A stretch of DNA of 64,000 bases from JAJPXC01 sp964562375. Lineage in GTDB: Bacteria > Bacteroidota > Bacteroidia > Bacteroidales > Muribaculaceae. Shown here piece after piece: positions 7,565 through 16,332 of the stretch. The notes beneath the pieces are model-generated. The model saw nothing but the letters and a program-made list of their open reading frames with translations. It did no database searches and was not told the origin of the DNA. Numbering within the stretch: the first letter of the stretch is position 1; every line of letters starts with the position of its first letter. A program made the translations under genes and the position numbers. Where the stretch lies: assembly GCA_964562375.1 (NCBI GenBank), contig CAZLSW010000007.1, positions 1-64,000 of the forward strand. Direction: 5' to 3'.

Positions 7565-8901
7565 TCGCCGATACCTTTGACGTGTTTACGCCACAGGCGG
7601 CGCAGGCGGAAGAAGGGGCGGTCCTCGTTATTGGTGGCCACAAGTAGCCAGTTGGAATCGTTATAGTCGAGGTCGCCCCACTTCGGGAAGTCGGCCAGGC
7701 GGAATGTGGGGTGGTAATTCTTGATATCGTAGAGGCGATAACCGTTGCGGTCGTAGCTTTTCCAGGCCATCGTCACGCGGTAAAGGCGGTCGATCTCGGA
7801 GGTAAGGAGAGGTGCGACGAGTCCCTCGCGGGTGTAATGCTGTAGCATGCCGAGAGATATCCAGCGCCCTTGGCAGCGCGCGCACTCCATGTCCTCGCGC
7901 TTGTTGATAATAGCTGCGAAGTGGAAGATGTTGGGGCCCACGTTGTGCTGCTGCGTGGAGTAAAGGAAACGTATCTGCTCGGGGACGATTTCGGTCAAGC
8001 CTTTGAAGCACACTTGCGCGTCGTAATCCGAGACACGCTCACGGAACGGCAGGTGAAGGCGCGCCGGGGTGTCGATTTTCTCGTCCTCGGGGAGGTAGTC
8101 GTGGGTGCGCGAGTCGGGGAAGGTGAGGTAAATCTCGTCGCCGCAGATGATGAGGAATCGCACCAATGTGGAGCTGCCGCGGGCCATGGGACTGCCGTCC
8201 ACCGCGCGCATATAGTAGGCCCAAAGGCTGGTGTAACGTACGCCCAGGAAGGCCAGTGAGCCGCCGTAGATAATCACGGGAATCCACACGTAGAAGAAAC
8301 GGTCGGGCGAGTTGATGTTGACGTTGATGTAGAACAGCCAGTAGTAGAGCCATTCGGCGACAGCGATCACCGCCGAGATGGTGAAAAACACCAGCATCTG
8401 GTGGTATCCCTCCTGGGAGAAGATCATCCCCAGGAAACCGCGCTCGGCTCGGGTGCCGTGCAGAGCGATGCAGTCGCGACAGAAGTGATGGTTGGTCCCA
8501 CGAAATAGTATCCAACCGCTAATCACAGTGGCCACGGGGGCAAGAATGAGGATCGTGACATAAGGGATGCGCGGGTTCACAGGGGTGTGGGTGAAATTTT
8601 CCACCCATTGTGTGTGGTCGACTATCAGGTTGATAGCGAACATGATGACGGCCGACCAAACGAGCGTCAACATGGCCACGTAGCTCACGCGGTGACAGAT
8701 GGGAATCTTGGCCTCATGGTTGATGCGTATCAGGGAGAAGAGCACCAGGGCGAACGACACAGCGACGAAAGGCAGCCAATGCTTCGACACCCATATCGAG
8801 AGAAGGTCGAGCACGGCGAGCGAGCCCACGGCCACGGCCCAATTGGTCCAGAGGCCGCGGATAGCGGTGGTGATGCCTTGTCGCGCGTTGTCGTTGTTCA
8901 T
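7561..8901 (-). CDS. Polytopic membrane protein of unknown function
   Basis: 446 residues. The N-terminal half has about six transmembrane segments, including 'WAVAVGSLAVLDLLSIWV', 'FVAVSFALVLFSLI', 'VAMLTLVWSAVIMFAINLI', 'VTILILAPVATVISGWILF', 'VFFTISAVIAVAEWLYYWLFYI' and 'VWIPVIIYGGSLAFLGV'. Between TM4 and TM5 is 'HHFCRDCIALHGTRAERG', a Cys/His-rich loop. The C-terminal half is soluble and contains 'CARCQGRWISLGML'. I recognise no catalytic family. The stop overlaps miaA's start (ATGA). A family B palindrome separates it from the DPP IV gene upstream. Confidence 0.6.
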   Translation of the reverse strand: MNNDNARQGITTAIRGLWTNWAVAVGSLAVLDLLSIWVSKHWLPFVAVSFALVLFSLIRINHEAKIPICHRVSYVAMLTLVWSAVIMFAINLIVDHTQWVENFTHTPVNPRIPYVTILILAPVATVISGWILFRGTNHHFCRDCIALHGTRAERGFLGMIFSQEGYHQMLVFFTISAVIAVAEWLYYWLFYINVNINSPDRFFYVWIPVIIYGGSLAFLGVRYTSLWAYYMRAVDGSPMARGSSTLVRFLIICGDEIYLTFPDSRTHDYLPEDEKIDTPARLHLPFRERVSDYDAQVCFKGLTEIVPEQIRFLYSTQQHNVGPNIFHFAAIINKREDMECARCQGRWISLGMLQHYTREGLVAPLLTSEIDRLYRVTMAWKSYDRNGYRLYDIKNYHPTFRLADFPKWGDLDYNDSNWLLVATNNEDRPFFRLRRLWRKHVKGIGE

Positions 8902-8916
8902 TTTCTTTTTTATACT

Positions 8917-8937
8917 GTCGGGCCGGCACGGCCCGAC
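8917..8937. repeat. REP-like palindrome, family B
   Basis: A 21-bp hairpin with arms GTCGGGCCG/CGGCCCGAC around GCA, followed by CTTCCTTTCT, the complement of the AGAAAGGA flank seen at the other copies. It fills the 43-bp gap between the DPP IV stop and the next gene. Confidence 0.75.
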
Positions 8938-8944
8938 TTCCTTT

Positions 8945-11179
8945 CTAATGTGAGATGGGGGTTAGATTTTGCTTGAAGAAGTGGAGCATGGTGCCGTAGA
9001 CTACGGCTCGCGCGCCACACTCGCGTATCGAGTGGTCCATGCCGGTGAACGGCATCATGTAGCAGCTCTTGGCGTTCTCCACCAGGCGAGCGGTGTACTC
9101 CAGGGAGTTGGCGATGTGGACGTTATCGTCCGATGTGCCGTGCATGATAAGCAGGGGGCAGTCGAGGCGGTCAGCGAACTGTGTGGGGGCCAATTCGTAG
9201 CCATCGGGGTTCTGAGCCGGGGTCAACATGTAGCGCTCGGTGTAGATGGAATCGTAGTAACGCCAGTCGGTGACGGGGGCGATGGCCACGGCGGCGGCAT
9301 AGGTGGGCTGAGGCATGCCAGAGGCGTCGGCGGTGGCGGCCATCAGTGTCTCAAAGCCGCCGTAGCTCCAGCCGGCGATGCCGATGCGCGACGCGTCAAC
9401 CCAGGGTAACGAGGCCGCGTAACGGGCCGCGTTGCGCTGGTCGATGGTCTCGTAGTAGCCCAGACGGCGATATACCGAGGTGGTGAACGAGCGCTCGCGA
9501 CCGCCAGTGCCGCGACCGTCAACACATATCACGCCGATACCGGCCTGGGAGGCAGCTACTTGCCAGTCGACGCTCCACTGGTTTTTCACCTCTTGCGAGC
9601 CAGGACCGCTGTACTGCCACATAATCACGGGTGCCTTGCCGCTAACGCCTTGAGGGCGAATTATGTAGCCGTTGAGGGTGACACCGTCGCTCTCCATCGT
9701 GAAGAATTCCTTGCGGGGAAGCTGGGCCACGACATCCTGAAGCGAGTCGTTGGCTTCGAGCACGCGCAGCTGTTTCTGCTTGGTGTTGTAGAGGGTATAG
9801 CGAGGGGGAATCTCTGCCGAGGAGTAACGGATTGAGTAGAAGCCCTTTGCGGGGTCGCCTTGGAGGTCGGCCCAACCGGTAGCGGGGGAGAGGTCGGTGC
9901 TCTTGCCGCTTTTGGTATCGAGGCGGCGGACGACGCGGTTAAGCGGCCCTTGCGAGGTGGCTTGGTAGTAATGGGCACCCGAGGCGTCGGCCCCGTAGTA
10001 AGCGGTGACGTTGAAATCGCCCGAGGTGAGTTGGCGCATGAGCGAACCGGTGTAGGCATATTGGTAAAGGTGGCACCACCCCGAGCGGTAGCTCTGAAGC
10101 ACAAACGAATCGTCGCCCCAGTGAATCGCCTCGTAAGTGTCAGGCTCGATCCAGGCGTCATCGGTTTCCGATAGAATGGCCTTGGCGACGGTCGACTTGG
10201 GGTTGCATGCGTAGATATCCATGCGGTTTTGGTCGCGGTTGAGGGTCACAACCATCAACCGCTCGGCGCTTCCGGCGTAGGTGACTCGGGGAATGTACTC
10301 AAATGATGCGTAGGGAAGGTCAACGCGCTTAGTCTCACGGGTTTCCACGTCGTAGTGATGAACCGTTACTTTTGAGTTGGGCTCGCCGGCCACGGGGTAT
10401 TTGTAGGAGAATTGGCCGGGATAGAGGGCGTATTGGTCGTTGGGCTTGCAGGCGCCTTGGTAGAGGGTGAAGGTGTACACGGGCACGTCGGCTTCGTTGA
10501 ATTTCACGTAGCACAGGCCCGAATTGTCGGGAGCCCAGGTGAGGGTGGAGAGCAGTCCGAACTCCTCTTGGTATACCCAATCGGGTACTCCGTTGATTAC
10601 CTCGCCCTTCTTACCGTCCTTTGTGACAGCTACTTGCGAGTCGTAATCAAGCTTCTTTATATAAATGTTGCCGTCGCCGGCCACGAATGCCACCATGCGA
10701 CCGTCGGGGGAGAACGCTGGGGCCTGCTGCATGGCAAATTCGGTGGACAGTGGCTTAAGAATGTTGCGGTAGATGTCGAACGTGTGCCAATTGGCTTGGA
10801 ACGAGTGGCGCCAAATCATCTCCTTTTTGGAGTAGACGAGCAATTTTTTGCCGTCGGGTGAGAGGATAAAGTCGTCGACGCGGTCGATGGAGTTCTCGCG
10901 GGTCTTCTCGACGTTGAGAACTGTTTCCTGAACGTCGCCCGAGGCTGTGGCGCAACGGTCGATATGCTTGCCGTCGTCGCTCAGGGTGAGGTAGGAGAGG
11001 CCGTCGGGCATCATCACCATCTTCTCGGGTGCCTTGGCCTGATTGTCGGGATAGACGTAAGGGGTGACATCCGCGATGGTGTTGGCTGCGGTATCGCGAG
11101 CGGGCGCAGCCCATGCCCCAAGGGGGAGCAGGAGTGCAATTGTTATGAAGTGTTTAAAGTGTATCATCTTAGTAGACAA
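8945..11179 (-). CDS. Dipeptidyl peptidase IV-type S9 serine peptidase
   Basis: A 744-residue secreted peptidase with a signal peptide (HFITIALLLPLGAWAAPA). The N-terminal two-thirds is the eight-bladed propeller region of the DPPIV_N type; the C-terminal third is the alpha/beta-hydrolase domain. The likely triad is S605 in 'GWSYGG', D684 (or D685) in 'HGTSDDNVH' and H716 in 'MDHSIRE'. 'YQEEFG' in the propeller is the Glu-Glu motif that holds the free N-terminus of X-Pro substrates. This indicates removal of X-Pro/X-Ala dipeptides in the periplasm, as in other Bacteroidota. An alternative start at 11167 would shorten it by four residues. It lies 21 bp downstream of the coiled-coil gene. Confidence 0.9.
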   Translation of the reverse strand: MSTKMIHFKHFITIALLLPLGAWAAPARDTAANTIADVTPYVYPDNQAKAPEKMVMMPDGLSYLTLSDDGKHIDRCATASGDVQETVLNVEKTRENSIDRVDDFILSPDGKKLLVYSKKEMIWRHSFQANWHTFDIYRNILKPLSTEFAMQQAPAFSPDGRMVAFVAGDGNIYIKKLDYDSQVAVTKDGKKGEVINGVPDWVYQEEFGLLSTLTWAPDNSGLCYVKFNEADVPVYTFTLYQGACKPNDQYALYPGQFSYKYPVAGEPNSKVTVHHYDVETRETKRVDLPYASFEYIPRVTYAGSAERLMVVTLNRDQNRMDIYACNPKSTVAKAILSETDDAWIEPDTYEAIHWGDDSFVLQSYRSGWCHLYQYAYTGSLMRQLTSGDFNVTAYYGADASGAHYYQATSQGPLNRVVRRLDTKSGKSTDLSPATGWADLQGDPAKGFYSIRYSSAEIPPRYTLYNTKQKQLRVLEANDSLQDVVAQLPRKEFFTMESDGVTLNGYIIRPQGVSGKAPVIMWQYSGPGSQEVKNQWSVDWQVAASQAGIGVICVDGRGTGGRERSFTTSVYRRLGYYETIDQRNAARYAASLPWVDASRIGIAGWSYGGFETLMAATADASGMPQPTYAAAVAIAPVTDWRYYDSIYTERYMLTPAQNPDGYELAPTQFADRLDCPLLIMHGTSDDNVHIANSLEYTARLVENAKSCYMMPFTGMDHSIRECGARAVVYGTMLHFFKQNLTPISH

Positions 11180-11200
11180 TGTTGAAACGGGGTAAATTGT

Positions 11201-12819
11201 TCAAAACAGCGAGAGCTGAGCGTCGTTGTCGGGGATGATTTTGCGTGGCGGTGCTTGATAGCCGAATTGGGTATCGGTCTCAGCCACAAGGGTTTTGCCC
11301 TCGGGAGCTCCGGGAAGGAGCCAATCGGTGTCGTCGAGCAGTTCGTCAAGCGGCTCCTGTGATTTGCGCTGTTTTCGAGGGGCGCGTTGAGGTTTTTCGG
11401 CCATCGGCTCGGCCTCGGCTTTTTGGGCCGATTCTTGGAGCGCGGCGATCTGGGCTCGCAACGCGGCCTCCGATTCGGCGTGTGTGGCGAGATTCTGCTC
11501 GATGGTGTGGCGCATCTGCTCGTTGTCCTCCTTGAGCGACTGTATGATTGCGGTAAGGCGGTCGTTTTCGGTTGTCAACTCGTTGATTTGCTTGTCTTTG
11601 GCCGATTTTATCTCATCGAATTTGTCGACCTCCTGCTGGATGGAGTCGATGGCTTCCATGGCCGAGCGGGCCTCGGCGACTTCTTGCTCCAGGGCCTCGC
11701 GGGCTTTCTGCGACTCAGCCAGGCGGGCTTGGAGATCGTTGATCATGGCATCGGCTATCTCATTCTTAGCCACTGCCTCATCACGTTGTTTCTCAGCCTC
11801 TTGGAGGAGAGTTTTGGCCTTGGCAAGCTCCTCTTGGACTTGGCTAAAATTCTTTTTAGTCTCCTCAAGAGCGGCCTCGAGGGAGGCTGATTTCTCTTTG
11901 AGTTCGGCAAGTTCTTGGGGAACTGTCTGCTGTCCCGCCGGCACGGCGGGACTTCCTACTTGATGTTGGNNNNNNNNNNNNNNNNNNNNNNNNNNNNNNN
12001 NNNNNNNNNNNNNNNNNNNNNNNNNNNNNNNNNNNNNNNNNNNNNNNNNNNNNNNNNNNNNNNNNNNNNTTGGGGAACTGTCTGCTGTCCCGCCGGCACG
12101 GCGGGACTTCCTACTTGATGTTGGGGAGTTGGTTGCTGTCCCGCCGGCACGGCGGGACTTCCTACTTGACCTTGGGGAGCAGGGGATTCTTGGGATTCGA
12201 GGACCGATGCGAGGCGGATTTTGTTGAGCAGGGATTTGTTTTCCAGCTCAAATTGCTCCTTTTCGGCCTCCAGGGTAGCAACCTGTCCCTCGAGGTCGTG
12301 GACGCGCTCGGCCAGGGCACGCTTTTGGCGCTCGGCGCTGAGTTGCAGCTTTTTACCCTCGTCGGCTTTCTCCTCCATGGCCTTGATTTTGGACTTGAGG
12401 GAGAGGATGTCCTCGTCGAGACGGGCGCGGTCGCGGTCCCATGACAAGCGGCTTTGGCGACGGGCGTTCTCGTCGAGACCCTTGAGGTAATCTTTAAGTC
12501 CCTGGTCGAGAGCGGCGTAGATGATGTCGCGCTCGCGTTCGGTGTCGATCGCCTGACGCATGAATTCGGGAAGCAGGCGGTTGATGGTGTCGACGGCCGG
12601 GTTGAGGAAACGGGCCGGGGACGCCTCGGGGGATGCGACAAGGGGTTGAGGAGTGTCGGCGGCTGGTCGATCGGTGGTATCTTGTGGCTCCTCGGGGGAA
12701 AATTGGGTGCCGTTGAGCGTGCGGAAGGGGTGCACTGTAGCGTCGATACCGGGCATATCGATCACTTCATCTTCGGCGCCGAACCCGAAGGCTCGTTTAA
12801 GGTTGCTGAGCAGGGCCAT
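11201..12819 (-). CDS. Coiled-coil protein with in-frame palindromic 17-residue repeats; split by an assembly gap
   Basis: The two readable parts (12819 to 12070, and 11969 to 11201) sit in different frames only because the gap is written as exactly 100 N; both end or begin in the same 51-bp repeat, so one gene is the simplest reading. Start ATG 12819 ('MALLSNLKRAFGFG'). An N-terminal part with a helical segment (about 75-105, 'TINRLLPEFMRQAIDTERERD') is followed by coiled coil, then Q/P/G-rich repeats 'HQVGSPAVPAGQQTVPQ', a second long coiled coil, a basic stretch 'KPQRAPRKQRKSQ', and an acidic tail ending QLSLF. That ending matches the beta-sliding-clamp-binding consensus QL[SD]LF. There is no signal peptide, so it is probably cytoplasmic. 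It overlaps the end of the PEP-synthase-like gene by 23 bp. Its function is unknown. Confidence 0.7.
11915..12176 (-). repeat. Tandem 51-bp coding repeat built on a family A palindrome
   Basis: Three copies are visible (hairpins at 11932-11952, 12087-12107 and 12138-12158), interrupted by the N run. Each contains arms GTCCCGCCG/CGGCGGGAC around GCA and is read in frame as a 17-residue unit of the coiled-coil protein. The same hairpin and flank (AAGTAGGAA) occur between genes at 37947-38006, so a dispersed element has been captured and tandemly amplified in a coding region. Confidence 0.85.
11970..12069. other. Assembly gap (100 N)
   Basis: A run of exactly 100 N with the same 51-bp repeat on both sides. 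The true length is unknown and is probably a multiple of 51 bp, which would restore the reading frame. Confidence 0.95.
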
Positions 12820-15800
12820 GGGCAATTGTTTTTTCAGGGTTATTGTTATCCCCCGCAGTGACCTGCGGGGCACAGGACTGGCCTTCAGAAGAATTTTCGT
12901 TTGTCAGTTTTTCAGAGGGCTTTTTGACGACACCTACGCCTTTGAGGCCGTTGATGCCGATGGCGAGGGGTGAGGGGAATTTAACCACGCGCAGGTTGGG
13001 CGACTCGTAAACGGCGTCCATCGCGTTGAGGTAATCGAGATCGTATATCCCGTGGTCGGACGCGGGGTCGATCGTAAAGTAACCCACGCCGAACGAGGTG
13101 AGGTTTTGGAAGAAGTGGGTGCCTTGGCTGGGCTCGATGCGCGATGACCCCAGCGACGACTCCACGATGAGTTTGGCCCCCGAGATATTGGGCCATTTCA
13201 CGGGTATGCCGAGGGCTGTGTCGCTCGATCCCCAGCGGCCCGGGCCGATAAGGATGTAACCAATGCCGTCGGCGCAATATTGGCGGTTGAGTTTTTCTAT
13301 CTCGCGGGCTATCAGGCCGTTATTGGACATGGAGAATGCCTCGGGCTTGACGTAGACGATATGGTCGACACCGTCGATGTTGCCATGTCCCAGGGCTGTG
13401 TTGCTCTTGAGCAGGAGCTCCGAGTCGTCGGCATCGAGCATGGAGTTGTCCACCAGCTCTTTGCGGTCGATAATGGGACGGATTTGGAGCCAGTACATGC
13501 GGCCTTTCATGCCGTTTTTCTCGTCGACCACGCCTGCAAACTCGATTTCCACCGGTCGCTGCATCTCCTTAGAGCCGTTGGCGAGCATGAAGGCCACGGC
13601 CGGGGCCAGCGGGTATACGCCGTCGCGGAGCATGTTGGCAAACGTGACCACGCGGCGGCCGTTGCCCTCCTCGCAGTCGCGAATCACCTGATCGAGGTGG
13701 TCGTAGGTCGACACCATGTATTTCAGCGCTCCGGTGTTGGCGAAATCCTGCACGCGTCGCTTGGCGATGTTGAAGCCGTCGTCGACACGGAAATCGACAG
13801 GGGTGTGGCCCATTTCGAGGGCGTAGAAGCGCGTCTGGGTGTCGCGCAGAGCAAGGTCGAGTTCCGAGGTTTGGAGCACTTTGTCGGGATGCTGGGGGGA
13901 GAACCGCAGGCTCAGGCCACCGTCGACGATGTATTTTCCCAGACCGATGGCGATTTCGGCCACGCCGTCCTCGGGTTTCTCGTCGTTGATGGGGTAGTAA
14001 TTGAGCGAGCGACCCACGCCTGAGAACGACGGGAAATAGTATCCCTCGTGCTCCAAGCCCACCACCTCCTGGATGATTACGGCCATCTTCTCTTGGTCGA
14101 TGACGTTGGAAGTGGCTGTCATGTAGGCTTTTGAGTCGGCGTAAAATACCGAGGCGTACACGCCTTTGATGGCGTCGGAGAGCATTCGCAACATCTCGTA
14201 TTTGTCGTCCACCAGGGGAATCATGTAGGTGGAGTAGATGCCGGCGAACGGTTGGTAGTGGCTGTCCTCCAGCAGTGATGACGAGCGGATAGCCAGCGGC
14301 TTGTTGACCACCTCAAACAGGGCGAAGAAATCCTCGATCAACCGCTCCGGCAAGCGTGCCTGCAGGAAATAGTGGAGGATTTTCTCGTCGGGGAGGTCGC
14401 TCAGGGCCACCGGGTAGAGGTCGTTGGAGGCCATGAACTCGTCGAAAATGTCGGTGCACAGCACCACAGTGCGGGGGATGGATATCGTGACGCCGTCGAA
14501 GTTGTCGCACACCGGGTTTTTCTTGATAATAGAGTCGATGAACGCCAAGCCTCGACCCTTGCCGCCGAGCGAGCCTTGGCCGATGCGTGCGAAATTGGAG
14601 TAGAAGTCGAAACGATCCTTCTGGAACACGGCCACCACGCCGCGGTTCTTCATCTTGCGGTACTTGACGATCAGGTCGAAGAACAGTTGCTTGACAGCCG
14701 GAGCCTCCTCGATGGAGTGGAAACGGTGGGCCTTGATTACGTCGGCGATGGGGAACATTGCGCGCGAGTAGAGCCAGCGCGAGATGTCGTTGTGGGATGC
14801 GTGGGCCAGCAGGGCGTCGGCGGGGATGTCGAAGATCATCTTCTGCATCCCCTTGAGGTTCTTGATGCGGGTGATCTCCTCGCCCGTCTTGGGGTCGCGG
14901 ATTATAAAGTCGCCGAAACCGAAGTTGGCCATGATGGCCTCCCCCAGGTCGACGGGCAGCTTTTTGGAGTTTTTGTCGATGAATGTGCCTGAGAACGAGC
15001 GCATTTTGTCGCGGTTCTCGGTTTCCGACGACTCGATGATGATGGGCAGATATGGGTCGTGCTCGCGAATATAGTTGGCGAGCTTGATTCCGGCCTCCGG
15101 GTCCTTTTTGCCCTCGCGCTTGAACGACACGTCGGAGATGACGCCCAACAGGTGGTCGCCGTATTTCTCGTAAAGCTCCATGGCCTCCTCGTAGTCGCGG
15201 GCGAGCATCACCTTTGGGCGTCCGCGCATGCGCAGCATCTGCTCATGCTCGTTGAGGGCCTCGGTGGAGAACACCATCGACTGCTTGAGCAGGAATTTGT
15301 AGATATGTGGCAAAACCGAAGAATAGAACCTCACGGAATCCTCGACCAACAGGATACCCTGCACGCCCACGTCAAGGATATCGTTTTCGGCGTTCATCTT
15401 GTCCTCGAGGAGCTTGATGATTGCCAGCAGCAGGTCGACGTTGCCCAGCCAAGAGAACACATAGTCGATGCCCGTGAAATCCTCGCGCTGAAGCCTGCGC
15501 GACACCTCCTTGCTGAAGGGAGTAAGGACGACGAACGGCGTGCGTGGATGGGCCTCCTTGATTGCTTTGGCACCGGTGAAAGTCTCCGAGATGTCGACGC
15601 CGGGCATGGCAATCACCAGGTCGAAATGCTTGTGTGCCATTACATCGAGGGCGTCGGAGATATGTGGCACGCGGGTTACTCGGGGAGGGGAGCTGAGGTT
15701 GAGGGCGACGTATTCGAAGTAGAGTTGCTCCTCGACGCGGCCGTCCTCCTCCATCATGAAAGCGTCGTAGGGCGAGGCGATAAGGAGCACGTTGAACACG

Positions 15801-15868
15801 CGCTTCTGCATCAACGCCTGAAACGCCGTATCCTTCAAATACATCTGGCTCAACGATTCCTCATTCAT
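12797..15868 (-). CDS. Receiver-like/PEP-synthase N-domain hybrid protein
   Basis: A 1023-residue protein. Residues about 24-140 and 165-300 look like two response-regulator-type domains ('VFNVLLIASPYDAF' and 'GILLVEDSVRFYSSV', the latter with 'GVISDVSF' at the position of a phospho-acceptor strand). The region about 430-800 is the ATP-binding domain of PEP synthase/PPDK: 'GSLGGKGRGLAFIDSII' and 'LAIRSSSLLEDSHYQPFAGIYSTYMIP'. The His-containing swivel domain and the PEP/pyruvate barrel of true PEP synthase are not present, so PEP synthesis is unlikely. The C-terminal part ('GRWGSSDTALGIPVKWPNISGAK') is shared by Bacteroidales homologues annotated as PEP/pyruvate-binding. The last 25 or so residues include a family C palindrome (12851-12873). 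It begins 12 bp after the nucleotidyltransferase and overlaps the coiled-coil gene. Confidence 0.75.
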   Translation of the reverse strand: MNEESLSQMYLKDTAFQALMQKRVFNVLLIASPYDAFMMEEDGRVEEQLYFEYVALNLSSPPRVTRVPHISDALDVMAHKHFDLVIAMPGVDISETFTGAKAIKEAHPRTPFVVLTPFSKEVSRRLQREDFTGIDYVFSWLGNVDLLLAIIKLLEDKMNAENDILDVGVQGILLVEDSVRFYSSVLPHIYKFLLKQSMVFSTEALNEHEQMLRMRGRPKVMLARDYEEAMELYEKYGDHLLGVISDVSFKREGKKDPEAGIKLANYIREHDPYLPIIIESSETENRDKMRSFSGTFIDKNSKKLPVDLGEAIMANFGFGDFIIRDPKTGEEITRIKNLKGMQKMIFDIPADALLAHASHNDISRWLYSRAMFPIADVIKAHRFHSIEEAPAVKQLFFDLIVKYRKMKNRGVVAVFQKDRFDFYSNFARIGQGSLGGKGRGLAFIDSIIKKNPVCDNFDGVTISIPRTVVLCTDIFDEFMASNDLYPVALSDLPDEKILHYFLQARLPERLIEDFFALFEVVNKPLAIRSSSLLEDSHYQPFAGIYSTYMIPLVDDKYEMLRMLSDAIKGVYASVFYADSKAYMTATSNVIDQEKMAVIIQEVVGLEHEGYYFPSFSGVGRSLNYYPINDEKPEDGVAEIAIGLGKYIVDGGLSLRFSPQHPDKVLQTSELDLALRDTQTRFYALEMGHTPVDFRVDDGFNIAKRRVQDFANTGALKYMVSTYDHLDQVIRDCEEGNGRRVVTFANMLRDGVYPLAPAVAFMLANGSKEMQRPVEIEFAGVVDEKNGMKGRMYWLQIRPIIDRKELVDNSMLDADDSELLLKSNTALGHGNIDGVDHIVYVKPEAFSMSNNGLIAREIEKLNRQYCADGIGYILIGPGRWGSSDTALGIPVKWPNISGAKLIVESSLGSSRIEPSQGTHFFQNLTSFGVGYFTIDPASDHGIYDLDYLNAMDAVYESPNLRVVKFPSPLAIGINGLKGVGVVKKPSEKLTNENSSEGQSCAPQVTAGDNNNPEKTIAHGPAQQP
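12851..12873 (-). repeat. Family C palindrome inside a coding region
   Basis: CCCCGCAGTG then ACCTGCGGGGCAC, a variant of the intergenic element at 29226-29254 (CCGCGGCG, AACCGCGGGGCAC). It encodes part of the C-terminal tail 'SCAPQVTAGDNNN' of the PEP-synthase-like protein and lies 32 bp before the next gene's start. Confidence 0.55.
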
Positions 15869-15880
15869 ATTACCGGATTG

Positions 15881-16174
15881 TTATACATAGATGATTTCGG
15901 AAGCGATGTTTTTGAAGAAAAAGGAGGATTGAAGGTCGGGGCGCAGACGAATGATGTCGACAGAAGTACCCATTAGTTCTTCTAATTCTCTTTTCATTCG
16001 ACAGCGAAGGAGGAGATTGGCCTCGCCTTCATAAATGATATCCACGTCGCTGCTCTCGCTCTGATCTCCTCTGGCAATCGAGCCGAAAAGGCCCATACGC
16101 TTGATGCCGTAGGATTGCGCTACGGTTTGGTAGTAGAGGCGTAGGGTATCGATGCAAGTTGAAGTAGATATCAT
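15881..16174 (-). CDS. Minimal nucleotidyltransferase (MNT/MntA-like, pol beta superfamily)
   Basis: 97 residues from ATG 16174 ('MISTSTCIDTLRLYYQ'). The signature GS-x10-D-x-D is clear in 'FGSIARGDQSESSDVDI', followed by a conserved basic helix and 'VDIIRLRPDL'. Proteins of this size usually pair with a HEPN-domain partner as a toxin-antitoxin unit in which the MNT protein adds AMP to the toxin. No HEPN gene is adjacent here: downstream is the PEP-synthase-like gene and upstream the divergent licD. An in-frame extension to 16216 lies upstream of the predicted promoter and is rejected. It may be a lone survivor or act on another protein. Confidence 0.75.
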   Translation of the reverse strand: MISTSTCIDTLRLYYQTVAQSYGIKRMGLFGSIARGDQSESSDVDIIYEGEANLLLRCRMKRELEELMGTSVDIIRLRPDLQSSFFFKNIASEIIYV

Positions 16175-16193
16175 GGTGACGGTTTTAATTGGG

Positions 16194-16224
16194 CAAAGAT
16201 ACGGAATTTTAGGCAAGGGGCAAA
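16194..16224 (-). promoter_or_regulatory. Predicted promoter of the nucleotidyltransferase gene run
   Basis: On the minus strand TTTG (16221-16224), a 19-nt spacer and TATCTTTG (16194-16201) match the Bacteroidota consensus very well. It would give a leader of about 15 nt before ATG 16174 and may drive the packed genes down to the DPP IV region. Confidence 0.65.
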
Positions 16225-16283
16225 AGGATGTAAAGGAAATGTAATAAGTTGGGGGACAAAATCGGGGGAAATCGTCGGCGAGT

Positions 16284-16314
16284 TTTGGGATTTGGTGGAA
16301 TTTTTATAGTTTCG
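16284..16314 (+). promoter_or_regulatory. Predicted licD promoter
   Basis: TTTG (16284-16287), a 19-nt spacer and TAGTTTCG (16307-16314), a TAnnTTCG variant of the Bacteroidota -7 box, end 18 nt before ATG 16333. It is divergent from the nucleotidyltransferase promoter. Confidence 0.55.
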
Positions 16315-16332
16315 CGGGAAATATTTGGTTCT

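Noticed and set aside
11201..12873. Two separate genes or a true frameshift at the N run
   Set aside because: The same 51-bp unit abuts both sides and the gap is a placeholder of 100 N, so the apparent frame change is an artefact of gap length.
12797..15868. Phosphoenolpyruvate synthase (ppsA)
   Set aside because: Only the ATP-binding domain is present; the His swivel and PEP/pyruvate barrel are missing and receiver-like domains occupy the N-terminus.
15881..16174. MNT/HEPN toxin-antitoxin pair
   Set aside because: No HEPN-type gene lies on either side.
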